In this document: in pieces, positions 1-7,877 of the stretch | Layout: each line of letters begins with the position of its first letter | Position numbering within the stretch: position 1 is the first letter of the stretch | Source of the DNA: Calidifontimicrobium sp035325925 | Lineage (GTDB): Bacteria > Pseudomonadota > Gammaproteobacteria > Burkholderiales > Burkholderiaceae_C | DNA length: 64,000 nucleotides | Assembly: GCF_035325925.1 (NCBI RefSeq) | Contig: NZ_DAOKZA010000020.1 | Coordinates: 1-64,000, forward strand | Reading direction: 5' to 3' | Notes under the pieces: model-generated | Told to the model about the DNA's origin: nothing | Databases searched by the model: none | What the model saw: the letters and a program-made list of their open reading frames with translations, nothing else | Program-made: the position numbers and the translations under genes

Positions 1-208
1 GCAGCATGTCCGACGCCTCGATGCCCTTCCAGCCGGCGATCGACGAGCCGTCGAACGCGTGGCCTTCGGCGAACTTGTCTTCGCCGAAGGCCGACACGGG
101 CACCGTGACGTGTTGTTCCTTGCCGCGGGTGTCGGTGAAGCGGAAGTCGACGAACTTGACTTCGTTGTCCTTCACCATCTTCATCACGTCGGCGACGGTC
201 TTGGCCAT
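1..208 (-). CDS. glnA: Type I glutamine synthetase, N-terminal part (partial)
   Basis: Glutamine synthetase makes glutamine from glutamate and ammonia using ATP and is the central enzyme of nitrogen assimilation in the cytoplasm. Only the first 69 residues lie in the window; the gene runs off the left edge. The protein starts MAKTVADVMKMVKDNEV and carries the HAFDGSSIAGW segment of the N-terminal beta-grasp domain, both typical of bacterial GlnA of about 470 residues. The ATG has a good AGGAG ribosome site six to seven bases upstream. A sigma-54-type promoter and NtrC-like dyads precede it, so nitrogen control is expected. Confidence 0.95.
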   Translation of the reverse strand, partial: MAKTVADVMKMVKDNEVKFVDFRFTDTRGKEQHVTVPVSAFGEDKFAEGHAFDGSSIAGWKGIEASDML

Positions 209-315
209 CAGAGATCTCCTAGCGGGACGCTGTGCTGTGGGGTTGGGTTGAGGGGTGTGCGTGCTGGACTCGAGGCGCCGGTCTTTCCCGGTCGCCCAGA
301 CTGCGCTTCAATCTA

Positions 316-330
316 GCAGAAAGCGTGCCC
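316..330 (-). promoter_or_regulatory. Sigma-54 (RpoN) promoter of glnA
   Basis: Read on the minus strand this is GGGCACG-CTTT-CTGC, close to the RpoN consensus TGGCACG-N4-TTGC. The invariant GG and GC dinucleotides are exactly ten bases apart. The predicted transcript starts near base 304 and has a leader of about 96 nt before the glnA ATG at 208. It is the only promoter-like element seen in the 209-410 gap. Confidence 0.8.
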
Positions 331-359
331 AATCCCGGGGCGCCGGTGTCCGCGAGCAC

Positions 360-397
360 GCACGCCATTGGTGCGCATGTGTGCACTGAAATGGTTC
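360..397. promoter_or_regulatory. Two NtrC-type enhancer boxes upstream of glnA
   Basis: Bases 360-374 read GCAC-N7-GTGC, a perfect NtrC dyad. Bases 383-397 read GCAC-N7-GTTC, one mismatch from the same pattern. Their centres are 23 bp apart, about two helical turns, and sit near -63 and -86 relative to the predicted glnA start. Tandem NtrC sites above a sigma-54 promoter are the standard arrangement for glnA. Binding itself is inferred. Confidence 0.65.
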
Positions 398-410
398 CAC
401 ATCCACGTCA

Positions 411-1205
411 TCAACGCACCAGTTCGGGGCCGAGTTCGGCCCCCAGCGCGTGCAGACCGTCCAGCAGCCGCGCGTACGCCGGTGCGACGACGGACTCGGC
501 GCCCTTCACGCCAAGCTCGATGTGTCTTCCGTGCTGCGGGTGATCAACGCTGGGCAGGCTGAACACGCGCACCCCGGCGTGCTCGCGCTCGACGGCCTCC
601 ATCAGCGGCGTCAGCGTCGACTCCATCGTGCCGCGCACGATCACCGACAACTCGCGCTGGCGGTCGCGGCCGTGCAGCGCGGCGTAGCGGTGGTCGAGCA
701 GCCATTCGATCATCGGCCAGGCCATCACCGGGAAACCGGGCATGAAGTGCACGTCGCCGACCGAGAACCCGGGAATCTTGTTGTACGGGTTCGGAACGAT
801 CGTCGCGCCGGACGGAAACGCGCCCATGGTCAGGCGGTGCACGTTGTCCGGGCGGTCCGGGTCGAAGGGCACGCCCTGCTCGGCCGCGATGTCGCGCATG
901 CGCTCGACGATCAGCGCGCGCGCCTGCGGGTGCAGTTCCAGCGGCACGCCCAGCGCCGCGGCGGCACACTGGCGCGTGTGGTCGTCGGGGGTCGCTCCGA
1001 TGCCGCCGCACGAGAACACCGCGTCGCCGCTGGAGAAGGCGTCGCGCAGCACTGCGGTGATGCGCGCCGGGTCGTCGCCGACGTAGCGCGCCCAGGCCAG
1101 CGCCAGGCCACGCGCGCCGAGCAGTTCGATGACCTTGGGCAGGTGCTTGTCCTGTCGCTTGCCCGACAGGATCTCGTCGCCGACGATGATCAGTCCGAAG
1201 TTCAT
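411..1205 (-). CDS. CinA-like molybdopterin-binding domain protein
   Basis: A 264-residue protein made only of the MoCF-biosynthesis (MoaB/Mog) fold found in the N-terminal half of CinA. Visible signatures are GDEILSGKRQD near residue 8, the nucleotide-loop segment GGIGATPDD, and PGFPVM further on. The C-terminal nicotinamide-mononucleotide deamidase domain of full CinA is absent, so this is the stand-alone form common in betaproteobacteria, often annotated competence/damage-inducible protein A. Its substrate is unknown; in related proteins the fold hydrolyses ADP-ribose-like nucleotides. Its ATG overlaps the stop of the upstream EI24 gene (ATGA), so the two are translationally coupled. Confidence 0.85.
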   Translation of the reverse strand: MNFGLIIVGDEILSGKRQDKHLPKVIELLGARGLALAWARYVGDDPARITAVLRDAFSSGDAVFSCGGIGATPDDHTRQCAAAALGVPLELHPQARALIVERMRDIAAEQGVPFDPDRPDNVHRLTMGAFPSGATIVPNPYNKIPGFSVGDVHFMPGFPVMAWPMIEWLLDHRYAALHGRDRQRELSVIVRGTMESTLTPLMEAVEREHAGVRVFSLPSVDHPQHGRHIELGVKGAESVVAPAYARLLDGLHALGAELGPELVR

Positions 1206-2092
1206 GGCAGCGCGCGCGGCAGCGCCGTGTCCGCGTCGGGCGGCGGCAGCACGTGGGCAGACGCCGGGGCCGGCTCGGCGGGCAGCACCTCGACCTCGTG
1301 CTCGGCGCGCGAGGCCTGCAGCGCGGCCAGCGCGTAGTGGGCGAACCACAGCGCCGTGAACGCGAACACGAGCGTGTACAGCCACACCGACAGCAGCACC
1401 AGCAGCGGCGCGAACACCAGCGTGAGCACCCCCATCGCCCACAGCAGCGTCGGCGCTGCGCCCAGGTAGCCCGCGACCAGGCCCATGCCCAGCAGCGGCC
1501 AGCGGTGCGCGGCCAGCAGCGCGCGGCGCTCGTCGGCACTGGCGTGCACCGCGAGCACGTCGAAGGCGAGCACGCGGTACGTGAGCCAGCCCCAGATCAG
1601 CGGCGGCACCACCAGCACCAGTGGCGGCACGAACCACAGCGGCACACTGGCCGCCAGCAGTGCCAGCGCGAACACGCCCAGGCCCAGCGAGCGCAGCGAC
1701 GCCCAGACGAGCGACGCGCCGTGCCGTCGCTCGAGCGTCGGGAAGCGCCGCTTCGCGACCAGTGACACCAGCGCTGGCGTCATCAGCGTGGCCACCAGCA
1801 GCAGCGCGACGACGACGATCACCGGCACCGCGAGTGCGACGACCACCAGCGGCGCCAAGACCGCGCGCAGCCCGTCGAGGCCGAGCGACTCGAGCCATGC
1901 GATCAGCGCGGCGCTGAGCGCCCAGCCGTCGAGCGTCGCACGCACGCCGGCAACCGCGCTCTCCCAGTACTGGTAGCCCAATGCCAGCGTCAGCGCGACG
2001 GCGAGCACCAGCGGCAGCAACGACCACAGCACGACGCGCGGGTGCAGGCAGTACGCGGTGGCGCGCCAGAAGGCGTCGAACAGGGCCGGCAT
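1202..2092 (-). CDS. EI24 domain-containing integral membrane protein (CysZ-like)
   Basis: About 296 residues with several long hydrophobic stretches (roughly residues 20-40, 65-110, 140-185 and 200-255 of the reading frame), matching the EI24/CysZ family. CysZ imports sulfate; many betaproteobacterial EI24 proteins have no proven substrate. The hydrophilic C-terminal tail is Ala/Pro rich and has no recognised fold. The start chosen is the ATG of MPALFDAFW; another ATG lies four codons upstream at 2104, and neither has a clear ribosome site. Its stop overlaps the start of the cinA-like gene by four bases, so the two form an operon. Function is not known. Confidence 0.8.
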   Translation of the reverse strand: MPALFDAFWRATAYCLHPRVVLWSLLPLVLAVALTLALGYQYWESAVAGVRATLDGWALSAALIAWLESLGLDGLRAVLAPLVVVALAVPVIVVVALLLVATLMTPALVSLVAKRRFPTLERRHGASLVWASLRSLGLGVFALALLAASVPLWFVPPLVLVVPPLIWGWLTYRVLAFDVLAVHASADERRALLAAHRWPLLGMGLVAGYLGAAPTLLWAMGVLTLVFAPLLVLLSVWLYTLVFAFTALWFAHYALAALQASRAEHEVEVLPAEPAPASAHVLPPPDADTALPRALP

Positions 2093-2241
2093 GCACGCGA
2101 GCATACGTCAGCGCCATCGCGAGTCGCCGGATCGCGGCTTTGTGTCCAGGAGTGACGTCGGGCGACCTCGCGCAGCAACCTGTTGCACTCGCTGCCTTCG
2201 ATGGGCTGCGACCACGCCGAGCCCGCTTCGACAATGCCGCG

Positions 2242-3435
2242 ATGGACGCATCGACCTGGCTGCATCTGCCCACGCTGCTGCTGCTTTCGGCAGGCGTCGC
2301 CTTCGCCACGGCACTGGCGACGACGGCAGCCAGCGTCGGCGCCCCGCTGGCGCGCGGCGCGGGCTGGTGGCTGGGGGGGCAGTGGCTGGTCTTCGCCGGG
2401 CTCGCGGTGCTGACGATGACGGTCGGCCACGACGCCGCGGCGGTGATCGGGCTGGTGCTGCTGCTGCCCTGGCCGGTGCTGGTGCTGATGGGGCTGCGGC
2501 GCTTCCACGCGCGCCAGCGACCGCGCGGGCACGCCGCCGTCGACGCGGTGGTGCTGGTGCTGGCCGTCGCGGCGGTGCTGGTCGAGGCGGCGCGCGACAC
2601 CCCGGGAGCGGTGTGGAACGCGGCGATGGCCGCACTGCACGGCTACGCGCTGATCGCCCTGCTCGGCAGCGCGGTGCTGCGCGTAGAGGCTCCGTTGCGC
2701 GTGCTGTGCGCCCTGCTCGCGGTGGCCGTGGCCGGGCATGGGGCGCTGGCGCTGGCCACCGGGCTGGACGCGGCCGTGCCGGCTGCGGCGGCGGCTGCGC
2801 CGCTGTCGGCGGTGCTGTCCACCGGCATGGGATTCGTCGCGCTGCTGCTCGCGCACGAGCGCACCGTCAGCGAATTGAGGGACTCTCGCCGGCGCCTGCG
2901 CTTCCTCGCGAACATCGACATGCTCACGCAGGTGCCGAACCGGCGCCACTTCGGCGAGCTGGCGCGCCGCGTGCTGCAGCGCCACCCGGACCGCACCGCG
3001 GCGGTGCTGATGTTCGACATCGACCACTTCAAGCGCATCAACGACGAACTCGGTCACGCGGCAGGCGATCGCGCGCTGCGGCTGGTCGCGCGCTGCGTGC
3101 AGGACACGCTGCGCGCCAACGACGTCGCCGGTCGCCACGGCGGTGACGAATTCGTGCTGCTGCTGCCACGCACCGAGCTGCGCGACGCGATGGCCGTGGC
3201 CACGCGCATCGTGCACCGCGCGCAGCGTCTAGCCAACGAGCAGGCCGTGCCGCGGCTGTCGCTGAGCTTCGGCGTCGTGCAGTTGCGCGACGACGAGTCG
3301 CTCGACGAGGCGTTGCGCCGCGCCGATCAGGCCCTGTACGAGGCCAAGCGTCAGGGCCGCGGTCGCGCGGTCAGTGCCGCGGGCGACGAGCTGCGGCCGG
3401 TGTTCGTCGAGAGCCGACGTCTCGGGCTAGCCTGA
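2242..3435 (+). CDS. Membrane-anchored diguanylate cyclase (GGDEF)
   Basis: A 397-residue protein with about six hydrophobic segments in its first 215 residues, followed by a GGDEF domain from about residue 230. The domain makes cyclic di-GMP from two GTP. The active-site motif RHGGDEF is intact at residues 298-304. An RxxD inhibitory site (RAND, residues 291-294) sits five residues upstream, so product inhibition is likely. The segment MFDIDHFKRINDELGH holds the expected metal-binding Asp and substrate residues. The N-terminal sensor does not match a family I can name. It is divergent from the EI24 gene and convergent with the CobD-like gene across the 83-bp repeat. Confidence 0.9.
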   Translation: MDASTWLHLPTLLLLSAGVAFATALATTAASVGAPLARGAGWWLGGQWLVFAGLAVLTMTVGHDAAAVIGLVLLLPWPVLVLMGLRRFHARQRPRGHAAVDAVVLVLAVAAVLVEAARDTPGAVWNAAMAALHGYALIALLGSAVLRVEAPLRVLCALLAVAVAGHGALALATGLDAAVPAAAAAAPLSAVLSTGMGFVALLLAHERTVSELRDSRRRLRFLANIDMLTQVPNRRHFGELARRVLQRHPDRTAAVLMFDIDHFKRINDELGHAAGDRALRLVARCVQDTLRANDVAGRHGGDEFVLLLPRTELRDAMAVATRIVHRAQRLANEQAVPRLSLSFGVVQLRDDESLDEALRRADQALYEAKRQGRGRAVSAAGDELRPVFVESRRLGLA

Positions 3436-3480
3436 GGCGTTCACGAGTCCGCGCTCGCGACGCTCGGCCACTGCGGACCC

Positions 3481-3735
3481 CGGCCTCGCAGAGCTCGGNN
3501 NNNNNNNNNNNNNNNNNNNNNNNNNNNNNNNNNNNNNNNNNNNNNNNNNNNNNNNNNNNNNNNNNNNNNNNNNNNNNNNNNNNNNNNNNNNNNNNNNNCC
3601 CCTTCGGCCCGTCCAAGCCCGCGCAGGCGGGCTCGGAGCCGCGGGCCTCAGCCTTGCAGGCCGCGGCCTCGCAGAGCTCGGCCCCTTCGGCCCGTCCAAG
3701 CCCGCGCAGGCGGGCTCGGAGCCGCGGGCCTCAGC
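3481..3735. repeat. 83-bp tandem repeat between convergent genes
   Basis: One complete unit spans 3599-3681, followed by a near-complete unit at 3682-3735. The first 18 bases of another unit (3481-3498) lie left of the assembly gap. Each unit contains a perfect hairpin, AGCCCGC-GCAG-GCGGGCT (3616-3633 and 3699-3716), nested in an outer GGCCCG/CGGGCC stem. The last unit runs up to and over the stop codon of the CobD-like gene. A bidirectional terminator role between the convergent genes is plausible but unproven. Confidence 0.8.
3499..3598. other. Assembly gap of 100 N
   Basis: Exactly one hundred unknown bases, the usual placeholder for a gap of unknown size. The sequences on each side join in phase with the 83-bp repeat: the 18 bases before the gap and the bases after it are contiguous in the intact downstream copy. 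The missing sequence is therefore probably a whole number of repeat units. Confidence 0.95.
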
Positions 3736-4720
3736 CCAGCAGGTTGGCGAGGGTCAGCAGCGCGAGCAGCAGCAGCCACAGCACCACCGAGCGCCAGACC
3801 AGCGCGACGACGCTTTGCAGGTGGGCGAGCTGCGGCGACATGCCGGGGGTCGAGCCGGCCGCGCCCTCGGCTTCGGCGCCGGCGCCACGCGTGAAGGTCT
3901 TTGAACGGTCGGGTGTGACGCCCGGCGCGGCGCTGCCGCCGAGCTGGACCCCCACCGCACCGGCAGCGGCCGCGAGGATGATTCCCTCGTTGTGGTGCGC
4001 CCACAGGCCCGCGTCGCGGCGCCAGCCACCCACCGCCTCCTCGAAGTTGCCGACCACCGCGAAGCCGAAGGCGGTCAGCCGCGCCGGCACATGGTCGATC
4101 CAGCTGAACAGCTGCTGCGACAGCGCCTTGAGCTGTTCGTTGACCGGAACATCGAGGGTGCGGCTGCGAAATGCCCAGTAGCGGCTCGCGAACTCGGCCA
4201 TGCGGTAGAGCACCGCGCCGATCGGCCCCAACCCAAGCGCCGACAGCAGCACGAACCAGAAGAACACGCCGAACACGTGCCGATGTGCGGCCAGCAGCGC
4301 GTGCTCCAGCACGTGGCGCAGCAACTCGGCGCGCGGCAGCTCGCTGGCATCCAGGTGCCGCCACTCGGCCAGCAGCGCGCGCGCCGCGGCTTCGTCGCCG
4401 CGTTCGAGGTGGTCACGAATGCCGCTGAAGTAGTGGCTGAAAGGCCGGAATCCGAGCGTCACGTACAGCACCGCGACGTCCAGCGCCAGCGTGGCCAGCG
4501 AACCGAACGGCCGCAGGGCCAGGTGCGCCACCAGCACCAGCAGCGCCGGCGCGCAGACCGCGATCACCCACACCAGCACCGTGTGGTGCCTGCGGCCGGC
4601 GTCGAAGTTGCGCCCGGTCCAGCCGACCCAGGCGATCAGCGCGTGGTGCACCCGGTTGTCGCGCGGCAGCGGCTTGAGCTGCTCGAGCACGAGGGCCAGC
4701 ACGACGGCAAAGAAGCTCAT
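3731..4720 (-). CDS. CobD/CbiB-family membrane protein
   Basis: A 329-residue protein starting MSFFAVVLALVLEQ, with hydrophobic segments near the N-terminus, around residues 50-75, 140-165 and at the extreme C-terminus. It matches the betaproteobacterial CobD/CbiB family, related to adenosylcobinamide-phosphate synthase and to AmpE. No cobalamin genes lie nearby, so a role in B12 synthesis is doubtful and the real function is unknown. The start gives the family's usual length. The stop codon overlaps the last bases of the 83-bp repeat array. Confidence 0.8.
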   Translation of the reverse strand: MSFFAVVLALVLEQLKPLPRDNRVHHALIAWVGWTGRNFDAGRRHHTVLVWVIAVCAPALLVLVAHLALRPFGSLATLALDVAVLYVTLGFRPFSHYFSGIRDHLERGDEAAARALLAEWRHLDASELPRAELLRHVLEHALLAAHRHVFGVFFWFVLLSALGLGPIGAVLYRMAEFASRYWAFRSRTLDVPVNEQLKALSQQLFSWIDHVPARLTAFGFAVVGNFEEAVGGWRRDAGLWAHHNEGIILAAAAGAVGVQLGGSAAPGVTPDRSKTFTRGAGAEAEGAAGSTPGMSPQLAHLQSVVALVWRSVVLWLLLLALLTLANLLG

Positions 4721-4758
4721 CCGCGTCGATGATAGCGGCGCGCCTCGCACCGCCCGCG

Positions 4759-5517
4759 CTAGTCGGCGAGGAAGCGGTACAGGTTGCGCAGCATCGCCGC
4801 CGTGGCGCCCCAGATGAAGTAGTGCCGTTCGCCGCCCGGTGGCAGCCACGGCATCGACAGGAACTGGCGGCGCACACCGGCAAGCTCGAAGGCGTGGCGG
4901 CGGTGGTGAGCCGGCGTCATCAGGAACGACAGCGGCACCTCGAACACCTCGGCGACCTCGAACGGATCCGGCGCCAGCGCGAAGCCCGGGCGAATCAGCG
5001 CGACGACCGGAGTCACCTGGTAGCCGGTGATCGTCGTGTACACCGGCAGGCGGCCGACCACCTCGACCTGGGTGCGCGCCAGGCCGACCTCTTCCTCGGC
5101 CTCGCGCAGCGCCGCGGCGACGGCGTCGGCGTCGGCCCGCTCCTGCCGCCCGCCGGGAAAGCTGATCTGGCCCGCGTGGTCACGCAGGTGGTCGGTGCGC
5201 CGGGTCAGCAGCACCGACAGGCCATGGTCGTGTTCCACCAGCGGCACGAGCACCGCCGCCGGCGACGGCGCGTGCGTGAGTAACTCGCGTGCGTCACCGG
5301 CGAGCTCGGGCTGCCAGTCGCGCGGCGCGGCGAAGCGCTCGCGCAGCGCCGACGGCAGCAGGCGCTGGGCCGGCACCGGCGCCAGATGCGCGTCGGTGCC
5401 GACGACCGGCACCGACTCGGGATCGAGGATGCGCGCAAACGCAGCGCCGCGCGGCCCCGGCGCGCGCGATCCTTCGTCGTGGCCGGACATGCTGGGAACG
5501 CCCGCGCGTGAATCCAT
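4759..5517 (-). CDS. nudL: Nudix hydrolase, CoA pyrophosphatase type
   Basis: A 252-residue Nudix protein. It carries the CoA-pyrophosphatase version of the signature, FPGGRQ followed by ALREAEEEVGL, and the downstream segment TITGYQVTPVVALI that is characteristic of E. coli NudL/YeaB. Enzymes of this type cleave CoA and oxidised CoA to phosphopantetheine and adenosine 3',5'-bisphosphate in the cytoplasm. The first ~70 residues are less conserved. The ATG at 5517 was used; a second in-frame ATG at 5490 is possible and neither has a strong ribosome site. It follows rplS on the same strand with a 38-base gap. Confidence 0.88.
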   Translation of the reverse strand: MDSRAGVPSMSGHDEGSRAPGPRGAAFARILDPESVPVVGTDAHLAPVPAQRLLPSALRERFAAPRDWQPELAGDARELLTHAPSPAAVLVPLVEHDHGLSVLLTRRTDHLRDHAGQISFPGGRQERADADAVAAALREAEEEVGLARTQVEVVGRLPVYTTITGYQVTPVVALIRPGFALAPDPFEVAEVFEVPLSFLMTPAHHRRHAFELAGVRRQFLSMPWLPPGGERHYFIWGATAAMLRNLYRFLAD

Positions 5518-5555
5518 AGCCGCGTGGGCGAGGCGGCCGAGGGCCCGGCCCGGGG

Positions 5556-5909
5556 TCAGGCCAGCTTTTCCTTGATGCGCGCCGACTTGCCGCTGCGCTC
5601 GCGCAGGTAGTACAGCTTGGCGCGACGCACGTCCCCGCGGCGCTTGACCTCGATGCCGGCGATCAGCGGGCTGTACAGCTGGAACGTGCGCTCGACGCCC
5701 TCGCCGCTGGAGATCTTGCGCACGATGAAGCTGCTGTTCAGCCCGCGGTTGCGCTTGGCGATCACCACGCCTTCGTAGGCCTGCACGCGCTTGCGTGTGC
5801 CTTCGACGACGTTGACGCTGACCACCACCGTGTCGCCGGGGGCGAAGGCGGGGATGGTCTTGTTCAGGCGAGCGATTTCTTCCTGCTCGAGGGTGGCGAT
5901 CAGATCCAT
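5556..5909 (-). CDS. rplS: 50S ribosomal protein L19
   Basis: A 117-residue protein matching L19 along its length. It starts MDLIATLEQEEI, has the basic central segment VIAKRNRGLNSSF, and ends in RERSGKSARIKEKLA. L19 sits at the 30S-50S interface. It is the last gene of the conserved rpsP-rimM-trmD-rplS operon. A 126-base gap after trmD contains a perfect TATAAT, so it may also have its own promoter. Confidence 0.97.
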   Translation of the reverse strand: MDLIATLEQEEIARLNKTIPAFAPGDTVVVSVNVVEGTRKRVQAYEGVVIAKRNRGLNSSFIVRKISSGEGVERTFQLYSPLIAGIEVKRRGDVRRAKLYYLRERSGKSARIKEKLA

Positions 5910-6034
5910 GGGTTCTCCGAGACGATCGTGCGGGCGCGGTGGGGAAGTAAGGTGGCGGTCATCGCGCCGGCGCCGGTGGCTGCCGGCAGGCGCTGGCCGC
6001 GGTAGTCGCCCCGCAGAGGATCGGAAAGCCTGCC

Positions 6035-6040
6035 ATTATA
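6035..6040 (-). promoter_or_regulatory. Possible internal promoter (-10) for rplS
   Basis: A perfect TATAAT on the minus strand overlaps the trmD stop codon and lies about 125 bases before the rplS start. No good -35 hexamer is visible at 16-18 bp. In this GC-rich DNA an exact match is uncommon, but the call rests on one hexamer. Confidence 0.35.
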
Positions 6041-6803
6041 GGCCGACAGACGCGAGAAAGCGCTCGTCGTCGGCGTCGAGGTGCCCCTGCGCTCGGGCGG
6101 CGGCGATCAGGTCCGGCCGGCGGCGCGCCGTCAGTTCGAGCGCGCGTTCGCGCCGCCAGCGTGCGACGCGGGCATGGTGGCCCGACAGCAGCACTTCGGG
6201 CACAACGCGGTCACCCTGGTCGGTGTGCAGCACCTCGGGACGCGTGTACTGCGGCCCTTCGAGCAGTCCCCCTTCGACGTCGAAGCTGTCTTGCACGTGC
6301 GACCGTGCGTCGTGCAGCACGCCAGGCTGCAGCCGGGCGACGGCGTCGAGCAGCGCGAGCGCCGGCAACTCGCCGCCCGACAGCACGAAGTCGCCCAGGC
6401 TGATCTCGAGGTCGACCTCGGCGTCGACGAAGCGCTGGTCGACGCCTTCGTAGCGGCCGCACAGCAGCACCGCACCGGGTCCGTCAGCGAGGCAGCGCAC
6501 CAGCGCCTGGTCGAGCCGGCGTCCGGTGGGCGTGAAGTGCACCAGCGGCGCCGGGGCGGCCTCGCCGCGGTCGGCGCGCACGTCGGCCAGCGCCCGCAGC
6601 AGGGGCACGGCGCGCATGACCATGCCGGGCCCGCCGCCGAACGGGCGGTCGTCGACACGGCGGTACCGCCCTTCGCCGTAGTCGCGCAATGGCCACAACC
6701 GCACCTGCACCGGCCCGCCGGCATCGAAGGCGCGACGCGTAACGCCCAGCGACAGATGCGGCGCGAACAATTGAGGAAACAGCGTGATGACGTCGAAGCG
6801 CAT
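6036..6803 (-). CDS. trmD: tRNA (guanine-N1-)-methyltransferase
   Basis: TrmD methylates G37 next to the anticodon of certain tRNAs using S-adenosylmethionine, preventing +1 frameshifting. The 255-residue protein starts MRFDVITLFP and has the SPOUT trefoil-knot sequences LCGRYEGVDQRF and SLGDFVLSGGELPA, plus GGGPGMVM near residue 60. An upstream in-frame extension to 6848 exists, but this ATG gives the standard length. It is 19 bases downstream of rimM and co-transcribed with it. Confidence 0.96.
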   Translation of the reverse strand: MRFDVITLFPQLFAPHLSLGVTRRAFDAGGPVQVRLWPLRDYGEGRYRRVDDRPFGGGPGMVMRAVPLLRALADVRADRGEAAPAPLVHFTPTGRRLDQALVRCLADGPGAVLLCGRYEGVDQRFVDAEVDLEISLGDFVLSGGELPALALLDAVARLQPGVLHDARSHVQDSFDVEGGLLEGPQYTRPEVLHTDQGDRVVPEVLLSGHHARVARWRRERALELTARRRPDLIAAARAQGHLDADDERFLASVGL

Positions 6804-6822
6804 GCGGCGCGCGATCGCAACG

Positions 6823-7383
6823 TCAGAAGTCGCCCGACCAGTCGACACCGATGCGCCGCGCGACCAGGTCGACGTCGTCGACGTAGGCGGCGACGAACGG
6901 GATCAGGCGCTCGTCGGCGTCCGGTGCGTCCGGACGCACCTGCAGCACCGCGTGGGGTCCGAGGTCCATCAGCCCGTCGACCCGACCCAGGTCGACGCCC
7001 TCGCGGTTGACCACGCGGCAGCCGATCAGATCGACCCAGTAGTACTCGCCGGCGCCGGGTTTCGGGAAGCTGGCACGCGAAACGAACACCCGTGCGCCGC
7101 GCAATGCCTGCGCGGCATCGCGGTCGCCGATGCCTTCAGCGCCGGCGACGATCGCGTCACCCTGTGCGCGCGCCGACGTGATGCGCAGCTGCGGCACGGT
7201 CGCCGCGCCGGGCCCTTCGGCGGGGCGCAGGAACCAGCGCCGACACGACAGCAGCACCTGCGGGGTGGCGGCGTGCGGCTGCACGCGCAGTGCCCCTTTC
7301 ACGCCCCACGCACCGGCGATGCGGCCGACCTCGACCGCATCGCTCGGAAAGCCATCGCTGCCCGCGTCGTGCGGCACGTCCAT
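6823..7383 (-). CDS. rimM: Ribosome maturation factor RimM
   Basis: A 186-residue RimM that helps assemble the 30S head by binding S19. The N-terminal RimM barrel begins at VEVGRIAGAWGVKGALRV. The C-terminal PRC-barrel contains YYWVDLIGCRVVN and LIPFVAAYVDDVD. The ATG at 7383 gives the expected length; the longer open frame upstream is rejected because it runs into rpsP in another frame. It lies 28 bases after rpsP in the ribosomal operon. Confidence 0.95.
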   Translation of the reverse strand: MDVPHDAGSDGFPSDAVEVGRIAGAWGVKGALRVQPHAATPQVLLSCRRWFLRPAEGPGAATVPQLRITSARAQGDAIVAGAEGIGDRDAAQALRGARVFVSRASFPKPGAGEYYWVDLIGCRVVNREGVDLGRVDGLMDLGPHAVLQVRPDAPDADERLIPFVAAYVDDVDLVARRIGVDWSGDF

Positions 7384-7411
7384 CGTGCGCGGACCGCGGG
7401 CGCGCCGGCTG

Positions 7412-7663
7412 TCAGGCGGCGCTGGCCTTGGCCTGTTCGACCAGGCGCGCCACCGTGGGCGACAGCTGCGCGCCGACACCGGTCCAGTAACCGATGCGGT
7501 CCATCGCCACGCGCAGCCCCTGTTCGCCACCGGCGGCCACCGGGTTGTAGAAGCCCACGCGCTCGATGAAGCGGCCGTCGCGGCGCGAGCGTGCGTCGGC
7601 GACGACGATGTTGAAGAACGGGCGCTTCTTCGCGCCGCCACGTGCCAGTCGGATGACGACCAT
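7412..7663 (-). CDS. rpsP: 30S ribosomal protein S16
   Basis: An 83-residue S16 starting MVVIRLARGGAKKRPFF, with the conserved DRIGYWTGVGAQLSPTV region. It binds 16S rRNA early in 30S assembly. The ATG at 7663 is the family start; an upstream extension to 7711 is spurious. It is the first gene of the rpsP-rimM-trmD-rplS operon. Confidence 0.97.
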   Translation of the reverse strand: MVVIRLARGGAKKRPFFNIVVADARSRRDGRFIERVGFYNPVAAGGEQGLRVAMDRIGYWTGVGAQLSPTVARLVEQAKASAA

Positions 7664-7838
7664 GTGAGTTGACCTCGATGCGTTCGATGCGTCCGCCGCG
7701 CCAGGAGACACGCAGGCCAGGCGGATCTGACCGCGAGCGGCGCACAGCCGGCACGCGGAGGGCTACGGTGTCGTAGATACGCCGCCGCTGCCGCTCGATG
7801 TCACTCTCGCGAAGGCGTGGCCGCCACCGAAACCGCTC

Positions 7839-7844
7839 ATTATA
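7839..7844 (-). promoter_or_regulatory. -10 element of the rpsP operon promoter
   Basis: A perfect TATAAT on the minus strand, about 175 bases upstream of the rpsP ATG, in the divergent gap with the GNAT gene. No strong -35 hexamer is visible at 16-18 bp. The long leader would leave room for control of the ribosomal operon. Confidence 0.5.
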
Positions 7845-7877
7845 AACTCGCGCGCCTTGCCGACACCTGCACCGCCG

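Noticed and set aside
411..2600. A 729-codon minus-strand open frame
   Set aside because: Only its last 264 codons match a family (CinA-like). The rest is a shadow of the EI24 and GGDEF genes in other frames.
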